DNA from: Ephemerocybe angulata
Lineage: Eukaryota; Basidiomycota; Agaricomycetes; Agaricales; Psathyrellaceae
Direction: 5' to 3'
DNA: 64,000 nucleotides
NCBI GenBank assembly: GCA_013368325.1
Contig: JAACJK010000117.1
Location: forward strand, 1 to 64,000
In this document: piece by piece, positions 46,090 through 59,067 of the stretch
Layout of the letters: each line of letters starts with the position of its first letter
Position numbering within the stretch: the stretch's first letter is position 1
Notes under the pieces: model-generated
Told to the model about the DNA's origin: nothing
The model's input: the letters and a program-made list of their open reading frames with translations, nothing else
The model's database searches: none
Program-made: the position numbers and the translations under genes

Positions 46090-48660
46090 ATGGCCTCCCG
46101 TGACTCCCCGCTGCATGTACCAGCGTCCTTACGCTCCAGGAACGCGGCTCAGGAGGCAGAAGAATACGTATATGAGAAGGGGGCTCCCGATGACCTCGAT
46201 GAGCATGCACCATTGAAGCATGAAGAAAGGTCCACGTCCTATCTGGCCTCCGAAAAGGGGAGGGGATTAGGGCACTACCCGAAGACGAGGAGAATGGGAA
46301 CAGGGTACGTGTACATTGAAGGCAGAACTCTCAATCCAATTGATGTTGACTGTTGCGAGCTAGAGGTTCCAAGTTTTGGTCAATTCGTACCTACATCCCA
46401 GTGATGGCAATAGGAGTCCACACTGGGTACCTCGTCTTTCTCTACGTTTTCTATGTGGTGACATTCCTGAAACCCGTTGCTCTTCCGGAGAAGTCAGCGA
46501 TTTGGGCGAAAGAGAACGATCAAGCCGTTACATTTATTGTAACGATTCTTTCAACGCTCATTGCCTATCCTGCCACATCGTATGTTTCACCGAATTCCCT
46601 GAGCGCGTTGCGTTGATCCGCTTACACCCACGGACAGATACTTCTCCGGTGCAATACGCTACGCTCTCGCCCGATTTATGTGTGGGCCAGGGCCTGTACC
46701 CTTGAACGTGATTACCGCATCAGTGACGATAGCTAATGGGGGCCTTCTGTTGCCCGGGAGGAGATGGTGGTGGACTACTGGTTCAGTCCTCATCTGGATC
46801 ACAATAGGCGCCCAAACGGCCAGGTCAGTAACTCCGAAGCGACATGCAACCGGGTGATCCTGACGACAGTTTTAGTTGGTCGACGCTGCTTACACCGCGC
46901 AATGTCCCGGTAACGGCGAAATTGAGCGGGACAGAACTCGATTTGTCGAGCCAAGGCTTCGCAAAGTTGATGGCTGCGAATGAAGCGCTCGTACCAGGTA
47001 CGTCCGGGCCCTGTTTGAAACAGAAAGAACCATCTTAGAAGCAGCCCTTGACTAACCCTCAACAGAACTCTTTGGGAACTCTCTGGGCCTTGTGACGCAG
47101 AGCGGCTCAGCTGCTGTCAGCACGCAGTTTTCCCTTCCCAGTATTCTCAACTTCAATTCGATGTCATACTTCAACTCGACAGGTATGGACCCTCGCATTC
47201 CCCGGTCGGTCTATTATTAACACGCCTGACGCAGGCGGTTCTCTTCCTGCGACCTGGGGAGCTTGGCGCAGCACCGTTTCAACAAGCTCAGGCATCGCGA
47301 TCCCTGGGACGCTCACGTTTAGCGAACTCAGTGCAAACATTGAAACGAAAGGCCGGAAGGTCTTCCCTGTAAGCTTCCAGATGACGCAACAGGGTTTTAC
47401 GACACGCGTCGAGTGCAAGGCCGTGCCTCTCACCGAAACTTCAAGTCCCAGCGTTCAGATCAGCGCGCTTCAGGATGTCACGAGCTTAGGACAAAGCCTG
47501 GCGGGCGGCGGCCAAGGGCTGAGTGTTGGAGCCGGGTTGATGACGGTAGGGTGTACGGGAGAGGGGTACACGAGGCTCAATTACGACGGGACGCCCTCTG
47601 GAGAGAAGTCGAACTCTACCAAGAGTGAACCAGTGTTGATGAATACCCAAAGGGATGCCGTCTATGGTGCCAGTTGCTCTGTCGGGGAAGCAAACGGCGG
47701 TGCTCATTGGGGTACGTGGTCCACGACTGAAGATGATCTAGATCCTGACTTCAGACTCCCCTCTCGCGCGTAGATTTGATTCTCGTGGGCACGGGCAAAT
47801 ATCAATTCATGGGCAGCAGCATCTGCTCTGTCTGGCCTTTGACGACGTCTCTCGATGTCGACTACCAAGACACTCTCGGCAGCTTCAACTCGAGCCTCCC
47901 TTCCTTCATCAACAGTACTCGAGAGTGGAACAAAAAACCCTCACCTTGGTTAGGTCAATTCGCTGTTGATATGTTCCTTCGAGGGGTTGTGAGCCAGGGT
48001 CAAAGCACTAGAGGGAGCGCAGTAGGAGACGTCGTCAGCGAGTTTGTTGGTACTGGCGTCGCTGGTGAGGATTTGACGAAGTCGGCCGATAAGGTGCCTC
48101 GCGTCCTTGAAGCATACGTGAGAGGTGTGATGGAGTTTAGCGTCACAGTAAGTTATTGCTCGACCTGGCTTGTCTACATACCACTGATTGTCTTGCACAT
48201 CAAGCTTCTCCGGACAGTGTACTCAGCGGAAAATAGCACTCTCTTTGCCGCCTCTGGTACGACAATCCCACCAGAGCTACGCATCCCGATGAACGGCACA
48301 TACAAAACGGAGACGATGGGGTGGTACCAAGAGTCACAGGGACAGGCAGCCATAACGACGCTCATTGCACCGACTCTCGTCGCCCTTGCGTCAATCTTCC
48401 TAGTCCTCTTCTCGAGATGGTGGACGACTAGGCCCTCTTGGCTGTCTGGGCCGTGGAAGGACGTGCTCACTGACCAGGAGAAGAGAGCCCACACGTGGTT
48501 CGACCCTGGTGACCTCTTGCATGTCATAACTGCTTCGAGAGCTGGAGGGCTCGCGTCGCTGGACTTTCCCGCGCTGGAGGACGATGTGGAGGGCTGGGCG
48601 GATGGTGTGGGGCTGAGAGTTGCGGGAGTAGGGGAGGGTGTTGGATTTGTGGTTAAGTAG
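46090..48660 (+). CDS. Multi-pass membrane protein, basidiomycete-specific
   Basis: Starts MASRDSPLHVPASLRSRN and has a charged cytoplasmic head. After an intron (about 46304-46362) comes the first membrane segment (IPVMAIGVHTGYLVFLYVFY) and a second (AVTFIVTILSTLIAYPAT). Later exons hold YFSGAIRYALARFMCG, a large Ser/Thr-rich extracellular region (SSTRVECKAVPLTE-like, GTGKYQFMGSSICSVWPLT), and two further membrane segments (CSTWLVYIPLIVLHIKLL and LIAPTLVALASIFLVLFSRW). Stop TAG at 48660. The architecture matches a widespread mushroom family of unknown function. It lies inside the calpain array on the opposite strand. Confidence 0.7.
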
Positions 48661-48866
48661 TCGTTCGCTCGCCATCCATGCATCTGCTTCTTTTGGGCTT
48701 TTTGTCCTTTTCGTGTTCAATATACCAATCCCGGGCCGCCGTTCACACACTCTACCAACAGTCGTCAGTCGCAATGAGCAGAAAGTTTGTTAGGGAGAGA
48801 CACATGATTTCAGATGCAAGGCACTTCGTGGTACATGGCGTTTAGCAGTATACTGGACATAAATTG

Positions 48867-51764
48867 TCACCATTCCCATTTTCCGTCCGCTGACTTGATA
48901 CGGCCAGTGACACGCGCAGGGACTTTCGTCTGCGTGTACACTTTCAGGCCGAGTGTAGCACGTAATCCATCATCCTCCAGAATGCGGCGCCACTCATTAT
49001 CGACGTCGTCATCGCTTTCCGACTTATTCTCGTCACCGTCCGGTACAGCGAGGGTGACCTCCCCCACAACGTCCCCAGTAGGCTCTTTCTTCCCCCCTGA
49101 ATCCTTGTCAACAGGTTTTAACTCGGACGCGGCTGAACCATCCGTCGATTCGTCTTCCGCACCGCTGGATACCTTGTCGGATTCCGAGTCGCTAGCACCG
49201 TCGGAGTCAGTGTCAGTCTCTTCGTCAGATTCCGCGGACTTCGTTTCCTCGAGGTCCTCTCGGATGACATCTTCCAGCGACTTTACGAGGTAGTCGGTTT
49301 CGCCAACACCGTCCCAGTCTAGTCTCGCAGTTAGCCATGGTATGCTAGAGCTGGTGAAGCGTCTTACTTTGGGACAAGGAGATTGCCTGGACTTTGCTCG
49401 TCAAAATCCTGGAAATCGTGTGCCAGCCACCCTCCTGTAAGAGATCGGAGTCGTGTCGCTGAGCGTACTATTGACTTTGATAGAAGCCAAGGTACGCACA
49501 TGGTCCGGCCTTGTATGGTCAAGCTGAACGTACACGACATAATCTCCTGCTTCAAGTTCTAGTTCCAGAGTGCCTGAACGATCCCAAAAAGGTCTAGCCT
49601 GAGCGCCAGTTGCAAGTGGGATGGATTCCCCAAGCTTTACAACACTGAATGCAAAAGATGGATGTATTTTCTTCTTGATACTTTCGAAAGAGCGATTGTT
49701 GAGTTGTGAAAGGACAAGGATTGTATTGGCTTTCTTCGGGATGGTGATTTGGACTATAAGCCGACGATAGTGAGCGTACAGCTGTATAGAATCCGACAGG
49801 AGGCTTACAGGACAGAATCCCATAGGATGGGGCTGATGGAATAGGGAGAACGGGAACTTCCAACCAGCAAGACGCAACAGTCCAGCTGTCGTCAAAGAGC
49901 CGAACTCGATCAATATCTGTGAAGTAACGCAGAAAATCCTTGTCTAGGTAAAGTGCGGTCGACCGTCGTTTGCCGTCAGTCATGCATATGGTCAAATAGG
50001 GTGCTCCACTCACATTCCATCACGAACTGACCATCGTTCCCAAAGACATGATTTAACTGAGGAAGGCACTTAAGCCACTCGGCCGTCCACTCTTTAGACC
50101 CATCGGACCAGGGCCCAGTCCATTCACCAAGTCCCCATGGGTTGCGCACGACAACGAAGCGCTTGCCCATGACCTCGACAGCTCTCAGGACCGCGTATGC
50201 GTGTCCACTATATAGGCCCTGAGTATGAGGACTCCTTCCATCCAGAGAACAGGCGAACAATCGGTCTTTGTTCACTTTGCAAAGTTCGTCCTGCCAGAAC
50301 CGGTCGACATCGAGAATATCCTAGGGAGAATACAATAAATAAAACTGGATGTTTCTGTTGTTGAGAGAGGGAGGGGCGACTAACCCGAGAGTTCAGATTT
50401 ATAGCGACACCCCTAACAAATGGGCATCGCCTGTTATCTTCATCTGCACCGAGAAAAATCAAGGCGTCACACTTACCCAGTCAGATCTTCAATGGCCTCA
50501 CGGGTCTGTCCCCCAGAGTTGATATGCGCAAAGCAGCCGTAGAGTTTGGCATATGCCTTCTCAATAAGGGAGACCCAGGTCTCATCGCTAGTCCCAGCCT
50601 TGGCGTATGTGAGAAGTCGACCACCCTTCCTAGCAATCTCCTCAAAACGATCTTTGTCTTCGTGGTAGATTTGTTTGGTGGCCTGATCCAGGTATTCATA
50701 TTTGGGGATGTTGGTGAAGAGCAAGCTGTGATAGTCTATGGGTAAGACAAAAAATCGACGTTTATTAGATGACTTACTCATCGACGATCACACCAACCCA
50801 TCCCTGGTCCTGATAGAATATGAATCCGTAGATCCCGACTTCTTCGCTGCGCTGTGGGTAGGATTGAAGCAATGAGCACTTGGGATTGCAATGAGAGAAA
50901 CTTGACCCCGATGGCTTACAGCGACACAAATCTTCTCGATTAGCCCAGGAAGACCGGACACAGTGGCCAATGCTGAGAGGAAATAGCAATCCCCCAAACC
51001 TCCTTGCCGTATGGCAGTCGAGCTGGCCGCTCCACCTTCAGGGAAGAAGACAGGCTTATCGAAAATCTCGGTAACGCGGTGAATGTCCTTTGCAACGACC
51101 TCAACATTTCCCTTGTACCCGTTCAAGCATCGCTCAGTGTCATACTCCAAATCAAATTCAGTGTCCCTAGAGTACGTTTATGTTAGCCCAAGCCCATGTC
51201 TAGTAGCACGAGTAAAATATCCGTTTCTCACCTGTACTTCCTATTCGCTGCCTTGTACTCTTTCGCAATGCGCTCGACAGTGGCCTTAGTCGTCTCGATT
51301 GCGACGTTCAGCTCCTTCGTCACAAACAAACCGACACTAGGTTGCTTCTTGTCTTTCTTTCCCTTTGAACGATTCCCTGTAGACCTAAGGCGGCTACGAC
51401 TTCGAGACCGCTCGGTATGGACGACCAAGTCGGCGCTTCCCTTCATATTCCTGCCACCTTTGCTGTTGTCGCCCTTCAGTACATTCGGTACAACGAGGCG
51501 GCCTTTGCGCTCCTCCTGCTTCTTTGGATCTTTGTTGGTCGGGCGCTTGTACTGCCCAATCATGTTGGTCCTGGCTGGCGAAAACTCGGACGTGCGTCTA
51601 TCTGGTATCAGTGGGGAACTGTGAAGGAGAAAGGTAGAGTCTTTCTCTGTAAACCTTTCCGTGATCGTTCGAGAACTTATACTACTGCCAACCGGTGAAG
51701 TGTGCTTCTCTGATCTAGGTTCTGGAGCCCTCGCCTCAGGCAACGGGCGCTCACTTGTACCCAC
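48867..51764 (-). CDS. Calpain-like cysteine protease C (acidic-linker subtype)
   Basis: The first exon (51764-51228) is basic and Ser/Arg-rich (ERSRSRSRLRSTGNRSKGKK) and ends in VERIAKEYKAANRKYR. Catalytic domain: GGLGDCYFLSALATVSGL (Cys), YGFIFYQDQGWVGVIVDE, WVSLIEKAYAKLYG, YSGHAYAVLRAVEVMG (His), VRNPWGLGEWTGPW (Asn). The beta domain contains NTILVLSQLNNRSFESI and ELELEAGDYVVYVQ. A long acidic Ser/Asp linker precedes the last domain, LRATLGLKVYTQTKVPARV, and the stop at 48867. A leader before the Met that matches the start of D (MIGQYKRPTNKDPKK) adds about 67 residues and may be a real extension or an upstream reading frame. Confidence 0.85.
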
Positions 51765-52199
51765 AGAAGGTATGGATTCTTCGAAGGTGACCCTTAGTCT
51801 CGGAAATCTATCAGTTTAGGGATCGAATCGCCATTCAGATGAAAGACGTACCGACGAACCACTGAACAGGTCCAAGATCGGTGACAGACATCGTTGAGAC
51901 TCAAAACCTCTTAAGTTAGCAATTGATAAAGTGCTGAACCGTATAGCACAATCGATCGAGCTGAGCGCTCATTGGGACCCAAAGACGTAAACATTCAAGA
52001 GGAAAGCTTCTCATGTGTGCGACCATGCTTGTGTGTGCCTGTGCTTAGTCTTGCTTGTATGTACTTGTGCTATGTGTGTCTGTGCGCTTGCGATTCTATG
52101 GCTGATTTGGGCGCCTATTTACAAACGGGTATGTCAAAGCTCGCGTGAATGCCCACCGAGAACATAGGTATTACATACAACTGGATATCACTGTCCACA
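51765..52199. other. Intergenic stretch between calpains C and D
   Basis: No gene seen. A gtgtgcctgtgcttag/gtatgtacttgtgctatgtg low-complexity part lies at about 52015-52090. Confidence 0.35.
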
Positions 52200-54982
52200 T
52201 CACCACTCCCAATTGCCGTCTGCCGACTTGATACGTCCAGTCACAAGCGCGGGGTCTTTCGTTTGAGTGTACACCCTCAAGCCAAGAGCCGCCTGTTCCC
52301 CCTTATCCTCCAGAAGATCGCACCACTCCACAGCAGTCGTATCGGGGTCGTTATCTCCACCAGAATCCGAGTCGCTCTCGCTACCATCTGGCACCGCTAA
52401 CGAAATCTCCCCGATAACGTCCCCAGTCCCTTCCTTCTTCTCCTCTGACCCTTCTTCGACCTTCTTTGCGTCCTCACCCTCCTTCTCTTTCTGAGATTCG
52501 TCGCTGGCATCACTGGCAGCTTTGCTCGCGTCTCCTTCAACGTCAGAGCCTTTCTCAGAGCTCGATTCGTCGTCGCCATCGTCTTCATTGTCGGTCTCTT
52601 CGTCGGAGTCAGAGGCGTTCATTTCCTCAAGATCTTCTCGGATGACGTCTTCGAGAGACTTGACGAGGTAGTCGGTTTCTCCAATCCCATCCCAGTCTAT
52701 GAGATTGTTACTTTAGCAAGAAGACATCCTTAAGAGTGATAGAAACTCACTTTGTGTAATGGACGTAGTCTTGACTTTGTTCGTCAAGAGTCTAGAAATT
52801 ACCCGGCTGTCGTTCTACCACAAAAGTGAGCCAAGGCAATGCAGTCCCACTAGAGAGTAAACTCACGTCAACGATATCAGGATAAGACCTAAAGCCAACA
52901 TTCCAATCTGCGTAGTCTTTGTTGGGATCCACCTCCCGCTTTTGATCAAGTTTGACGTAGACAACATAGTCTCCTGCCTCCAACTCGATTTCCAATGTGC
53001 CCGAACGAGAGAACGGTTTGTCGGGGGCACCAGTGCCAAGTGGAACATACTCCCCGACTTTGACAACGCTAAATTCGAAAGTGACCTTCACTCCCTTTTC
53101 GATGCTTTCAAATGCGCGATCATTGAGCTGCGAAAGGACGAATATGGTCTTGGTTTTCTTGGGGATGTTGACGTGGACTATATGAGTAGCCATCGAGGTC
53201 ACGTAAGTGTCGAGGAACGCGGCTTTCGAAGAACATTTGGTGCTTACACGACAGGGTTCCATAGGCAGGGGCGGCGGGCATGGGTGGAGTTGGAACATCC
53301 AACCAGCAAGAAGCAACAGTCCAGGTCTCGTCAAACAACAGCACTCGATCAATATCCGTAAAGTATCGCAAGAAATCCTTGTCTGGACATGCGATGTGAG
53401 ATAAAGGGATTCAAACTTGGCACGCCGCACTCACATTCCATGACGAATTGACCGTCATTTCCAAAGGTATGCTTCAGTTGAGGGAGGCACTTAAGCCATT
53501 CAGGTGTCCACTCCTTCGATCCATCAGACCATGGCCCCGTCCATTCGCCTTTACCCCAAGGGTTACGCAAGACAACGAAGCGTTTGCCTTTGACCTCGAC
53601 AGCTCGAAGGACGGCATACGCATGTCCGCCTATCAGACCCTGGACATCTGGAGCTCCCCATGGTGCGTCTGGAGGAGCGTCGAGGTCGTAGAAGGCACAA
53701 GCGAAGAGGCGATCTTTGTTGACTTTGCAGAGCTCGTCCTTCCAGAATCGGTCGAGATTGAGTATATCCTAAGTATTTCATGAGTACGAGTGATGGAGGG
53801 TATGCTCTGGGACTGACCCGAGAGTTCAGGTTCATAGCAACACCTCTGAAGCGGGAAAGGTTGGTGAATACCCGTGCCACTCGAGGGAATGTTGTCGCGG
53901 CTTACCCCGTCAGATCTTCAATTGCTTCGCGAGTCTGTCCCCCGGAATCGATGTGGGCAAAGCAACCGTAAAGCTTGGCATACGCCTTCTCGATGATAGG
54001 GACCCAAGTCTCGTCGCTAGTCCCAGCTTTGGCGTATGTGAGAACATGTCCGCCTTTCCTGGCGATCGCGTCAAAGCGTTCCTTGTCTTCGTGATAGATC
54101 CCTTTGGCATCTTCATCTAGGGATTCGTACTGAGGGATGTTGGTGAAGAGGAGGCTGTGAAACCATGAGATGCTTGTCCAGCTTGAAGCATCAAATGTGA
54201 TAGACTAACTCGTCGACGATAACACTGACCCATCCTCGGTCTTGGTAGAAAATGAATCCATAGATCCCAACCTCTTCATTGCGCTGAGCGAAAGGAGTGG
54301 AATCAACCTGGGCCCTCTCGATATCAAGATGACTATCCAAACGTACCGCCACGCAGATCTTATCAATCAGGCCATGGAGGCCAGACACAGTGGCCAGCGC
54401 AGAAAGGAAGTAACAATCCCCAAGGCCACCTTGTCGTATGGCGGCAGAGTTAGCCGCTCCGCCTTCAGGGAAGAAGACAGGTTTGTCGAATATCTCAGTA
54501 ACGCGCTGGACGTCTTTCCCGGTGATGCCGACTCTGGCGCCGTAGCCATGCAAGCATCGTCCTTCGTCGTACTCCAAGTCGAACTCAGTATCCCTAGAAA
54601 GGTTCGGCATGTATATCAGCACCTTCTCCCACAGAAAGTGCAGCAAGAAGGGGAACAGATGAAACGAGGGAACTTACCTGAACCGCTTGTTCTTTGCCTT
54701 GCATTCCTTTGCGATACGCTCAACAGTCGCCTTAGTCGTCTCGATCGCTGTGTTCAGCTCCTTCGTCACGAACAGCCCAACGCTCGGCTGTTTCTTCTCC
54801 TTCTTTCCCTTCTTTCCTTTCCCTCCACGCCCAAGGCGACTCCGGCTTCGAGATCGCTCGCCAGGGGCCTTTAGATCGTCATCGCCCTTGTTCCCGCCGC
54901 CCTTTGGTGCAATGAGGCGGCCTTTGCGCTCTTCTGTCTTCTTGGGATCCTTATTGGCTGGCCGTTTGTACCGTCTGCCCAT
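52200..54982 (-). CDS. Calpain-like cysteine protease D (acidic-linker subtype)
   Basis: Closest to C. Start MGRRYKRPANKDPKKTEE at 54982, Ser/Arg and Lys-rich head, then VERIAKECKAKNKRFR. Catalytic domain: GGLGDCYFLSALATVSGL (Cys), YGFIFYQDRGWVSVIVDELV, WVPIIEKAYAKLYG, IGGHAYAVLRAVEVKGKRF (His) and RNPWGKGEWTGPWS (Asn). The beta domain has KTIFVLSQLNDRAFESIEKG and EIELEAGDYVVYVKLDQ. An acidic linker (DSDEETDNEDDGDDESSSEK) leads to QAALGLRVYTQTKDPALVTG and the stop at 52200. The shared basic-head/acidic-linker layout of C and D separates them from A and B. Confidence 0.87.
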
Positions 54983-55519
54983 GCTTCGTTCGATCTTAAT
55001 CGGCTAAACTAGAGTCTGGGATGGAATTGGAACTGGAACTCGGGGGATGGCAGATGAAGTTGGGATGAGCGCTCAGGGATCTTGTCCTTATATCTCCTCC
55101 TTGAGATCACGGCGCGGGAGATTCGGCCATTCTATTAGTCGATTGGGCGTTTCTGGGTGCCCATCAGGGCATGTGTTCGCAATGCGGCCTTCCAACTTTG
55201 CACGCTTCACAGGTACTATCAGTGACAGATAGGACGCCGGGAAGTGACAGAGACGACTCACTCCTTAATGGACCCTGCAAGGCCCTCAATATTCAACATG
55301 CCTTACCCACAGGGGGTTATACAGCCAGACGAAGGTATGTTGTGGAGAAGTATGTGGCAGTTGAAGAACCCTAGAGCGCTTGAGAGACTCTTCCAAAAAA
55401 AGATCGGTTATGATTCCATCACCTCACGCCTATCACGCCGGTGATCGATCTGATCGCTGTGCCGTGACATAGGGGTTGCTTCCTTGGGCGCTTATTGCAC
55501 TGTGGGATACCCACCGAAG
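54983..55519. other. Intergenic stretch, no gene seen
   Basis: Upstream region of calpain D and 3' flank of the LPMO. Short frames only. Confidence 0.35.
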
Positions 55520-56751
55520 CTACTCAAGGGTTATTGTGAGGAAGAATAAAGTGGTATTTTGTTCTGTGATGCTGAAAATAGTGGACAGAGATAGATATTT
55601 GCCAGGGACCACAAAATCACCGAACCATTCATCCCCTCCAGAGAGTCTGGTAGGAACAAAAGCAGTCAGACAACGTCCTCCTAAGATGCAAGAGTCACCT
55701 ACCGGGCCAGGCATCGTATAGGTAGCTGGGATAGCTGATACCCGAGGCCAGGCATCAGTCTGAGAATACACCACAAAATGGATTCAATGGACTGACGATA
55801 GTAGATGTTCAGCATGATTCCAGGTTCCCTTCCCGTGTAGACGCCAGGGATCGAGACAAGAGGACCAGGGTTTCCGCTTCCTCCACCAGTGACTTCGATC
55901 TGACCGCAACTGATGTAAAACTGGGCTAAAGGTACGATGATCGTCAATATCGTTCGTTCGATTTTGTTGGCGCGATGAGACGGGAGATCACATACCACCA
56001 CCAAAGGTCGATGCTCCGTGAACAGCGATGTTCTCGACACGGACCAGGTACTGCCCAGCAGGGAGAGTCGAAGGGAGGTTGAACTCTACCTTATCGGCGT
56101 CTGAAAACGGTGCCAGTTAGTTTGGTGGCATGTACTCTGTGACATATAACGGCTGCAAAAACGAATGCGCACTCATGGCAGGGAAGGAGATAGAGGAACC
56201 CCCGTTCGTCACTGCAGGAACTTCATAGACTCGGAACCACACTTGGCCACTTCCATCCCAAGTCGACACATTTCCAGGCGCCTTCGCCATGTAGATGTTG
56301 GTAACCTGGACAAAGCTTTGTGAGTAACCATAGCAGTAGCGAGTATGGCAGGTGGTTTATACCCACACTTTGGTGATATACGGCCTGATTGGCTTTGAAC
56401 CCGATCTTCGATCCAGCAGCTACTCTCGCAGTCGACGACGATGGGGAACCGGCAGCGTTGTAGCATCTGAAGTTCGGGCTACTGACATCCGTAATCTAGG
56501 CAGGGTAGGCGTATTAGTAGCTACTGTGCGTGAAGAGCAAGGATACACACAGGGCCGTTGCTCTGGAAGTTGTCGGTCTGTCTGACGTTGACCCAGTCCC
56601 CCGTCGCCGCTCCTCCAACGAGCAACTGAGGGAATGTATCTGGAATCCGTCAGTGACTGTACCGTCTTGCGACCAGACGGGGGAGCGTACAATGGGAGTT
56701 AGCCAGGGAGGCTAGCGAGAGAACAACCGCAACGAAAGCTTTGCTGAACAT
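55520..56751 (-). CDS. AA9 lytic polysaccharide monooxygenase
   Basis: Start ATG 56751. The signal peptide [19 protein letters not shown] is followed directly by His, the copper-binding N-terminal residue of AA9 enzymes; the first intron falls one base later and gives [11 protein letters not shown] after splicing. Then [98 protein letters not shown] and [20 protein letters not shown]. It cleaves cellulose oxidatively outside the cell. At the 3' end a splice yields [13 protein letters not shown] and an open frame to 55520 with an unusual extension; the usual end (PGPxVW) is altered, so the final exon is uncertain. Confidence 0.85.
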
Positions 56752-57678
56752 GGTGATCCGTAGGGTAGCATTCAAAGGGCAGCGTGAGGGTCTTTATATG
56801 TCACCATAGTCCCATGTGCTTTGTCACGTCGGAATGCACGGCGAAGAGGCTAATTCCCCGCATCCCGCGTTGCTGACCGCTGAAACCATAGGTAGATAGC
56901 TTCTGAGCCTATGGCACAGCTGCCGTAGCATTGATATAGGGACCGGTAGCTGTAGAGAGCGTCAGAGGACGCCTTAAGCGACCGACTATTGGTCGAACCG
57001 GAGCCAAGCATCCGAGGAACATCCTGGTAGTCGGTCAAGTCGATGGTCGGGAGCCCCGCTTCTCCAAGTTGTGGAAGGAGGGGTAAACGCCCGTTCCCAG
57101 CGGGACTAGGACTCCTCATCTTGATCAAAAGCTTTCGCATCCAGAGCATTCTCGTAAAGTCGGGATCTTCTTGAAGCTGGACTGGAAAAGGTAGGGGTGA
57201 AGTTCGGGAATATGGCAATCAGGCGATGATGCATATTGAGATAGGCCCATTCCATTAGCCATATTGAACAGCGTCCTCACCACAGCAGACCGTATCTCCC
57301 ACCATATCCACAGTTCTTCTGCATCCCTTCTGCCAAGCCGGGGGGCACTATCGAAGGTGGATGCCCAGAAACTAGAGAAAAGAAGAGGTGGATTAGGATG
57401 ATGATACGGCTTTCATTCAGAATATAGCTTCTCTATAGAGCGACAGCGTTCTATACGGCTGAAGTACTCCTTACCGGTGGTTCAGCCCTGCTTCAATGGG
57501 TTGCTTCCATGGCGCTCGCGGTCGGGACCTTCGCGCTTAAGCTTCGGATGAGTCACACCCTCCAGGCCGGCAATGGCCGGAGGTTGAAGCTCCGATTGAT
57601 TTTCCCAAAAGCAGGCCGCCGTTCGCCGCGCTTGCAACGATCTTCTCCTCATTCTCCCTTCTCCTCTGTCTTCTCATA
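56752..57678. other. Intergenic stretch with a doubtful minus-strand ORF
   Basis: The frame 57218-56850 (122 codons, starts MPYSRTSPLPF) may be the last exon of a small gene whose upstream part lies near 57290-57390, but I recognise no family and did not find a clear link. Confidence 0.3.
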
Positions 57679-58536
57679 ATGGCTGGCCCTTTATCTATAT
57701 CGCTCATCTTCGCCCATATTACTCTCTTCCTCTCTTTCAGCCTCCGCACAGCTTACGCTTGTGAAGGGGAATGCATGTCTGGTGTCACCAACGTTTTCAA
57801 CGGGAACTACACCATACCTGTTCAACTCACCATCCTCAGCCTGGTCAGTAAGAAAAGATGATATATCCCTGTGGAATAACAGCTAAAGGTCTTAAAGGCG
57901 GACCAAATCAACTCGCAGCTCTTGCCCGACATGCCACCCACTGCAGGCTATCTTGACCCGCTCGTTCTGGCCTACAACGACCAAGCATACGCGATTATGG
58001 AAAAGGCGATCTTTCCCGGGTTCTTCCACGGCAGATGTCAAGACCCATCTACTGGATTCAACCCTCCTGGCTGCCCCAAACCCGACTGTCCTGTTGTTTG
58101 CGGCACCCCTGGCTCTATGGTCCACTTCTACTCGCGGCTGCGCTATATCGCGTACAACACCACTTGGCATCTCCTGCACGATCTCGCGAAGCCTGGCACC
58201 CCCGTTTTCAACCAAATTCTGAATAATGTCGAAGAGCTCAGGAGTTCCGGCGCTAGTCGAAAGCGTCAGCTTTTTGACGATACCTCATCGCTGGGCGATT
58301 ACAGAGATTCCTTGTTTCCTCGACTGGCTAAACATCCTAATTACTCTGGCGGCATCGTTTCTTTGGCTGTGTCGAAGCGAGATAACTATGTCAGGGATAC
58401 TCTGGCCGGAATCCTTCAAGATATTCGATTCATCCTGGAGAAGATTTGTGGGGGTGGGGGCGATGGAACGACGAATGGGCTGCCGTACTGCAACTGGGAG
58501 CGAAGCATGAAGGAGTATATCCTTACGTTCCCCTAA
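57679..58536 (+). CDS. Secreted cysteine-rich protein, mushroom-specific family
   Basis: The exons 57679-57843 and 57883-58536 join in phase over a very short 39-nt intron (GTCAGT..AACAG) to 272 aa. The signal peptide (SLIFAHITLFLSFSLRTAYA) is followed by CEGECMSGVTNVFNGNYT. The centre holds FPGFFHGRCQDP, PPGCPKPDCPVVCGTPGSMV and HFYSRLRYIAYNTTWHLL, and the end is LPYCNWERSMKEYILTFP. This layout recurs in mushroom secretomes. Function unknown; no catalytic motif seen. Confidence 0.8.
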
Positions 58537-59067
58537 ACACTCTAACGACACGTACGCCTTGAAGACTAGCCCACAGGAATTCTATTTGACTCAACTTATC
58601 CCATCTCCGAGCCCGCTATTGAGAAACGATGAGGCTGCCGACACTACGGGTGAGTCGCTGGGAACGAGGCCAGATCCAGTATTTGAGACGAATGAGTGAG
58701 ACGACTATATCGATAGAAACCTCTTGCGCGGTGTGATGGATCGAGCGTCTCCGAACCTGGGATAGTTTGGTCTACTGAACCATTTAGAGAAAGCTTAAAG
58801 CCGGGGATCGAGACGATGGAATAAATAGAATGGAAAAAACGAGGTCGATCTACGCCTAGGCATTGACCACACCTCGGAAAGCTTGATGAGAGCAGTCGCG
58901 ATGCGCGTCTCTTGGCTGTGATCACGATCACCGCATCGGCAACTTAAACATGGCTCACTGCATATTTATTGTCCTTGCCTTTTGTCTTTCATCTTGACCA
59001 TCGTCCCTGTCCTTCACCCCACCCCACCACTCCGGCCCATCTACATTCATTCAATTCACACCCGACG
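58537..59067. promoter_or_regulatory. Spacer upstream of the prenyltransferase alpha gene
   Basis: No gene seen. The last 100 bp are pyrimidine-rich (tcctgtccttcaccccaccccaccactcc), as often found at fungal transcription starts. Confidence 0.35.

Noticed and set aside
48174..48774. Minus-strand Ser/Pro-rich frames over the membrane-protein gene
   Set aside because: Antisense shadows of the plus-strand exon.
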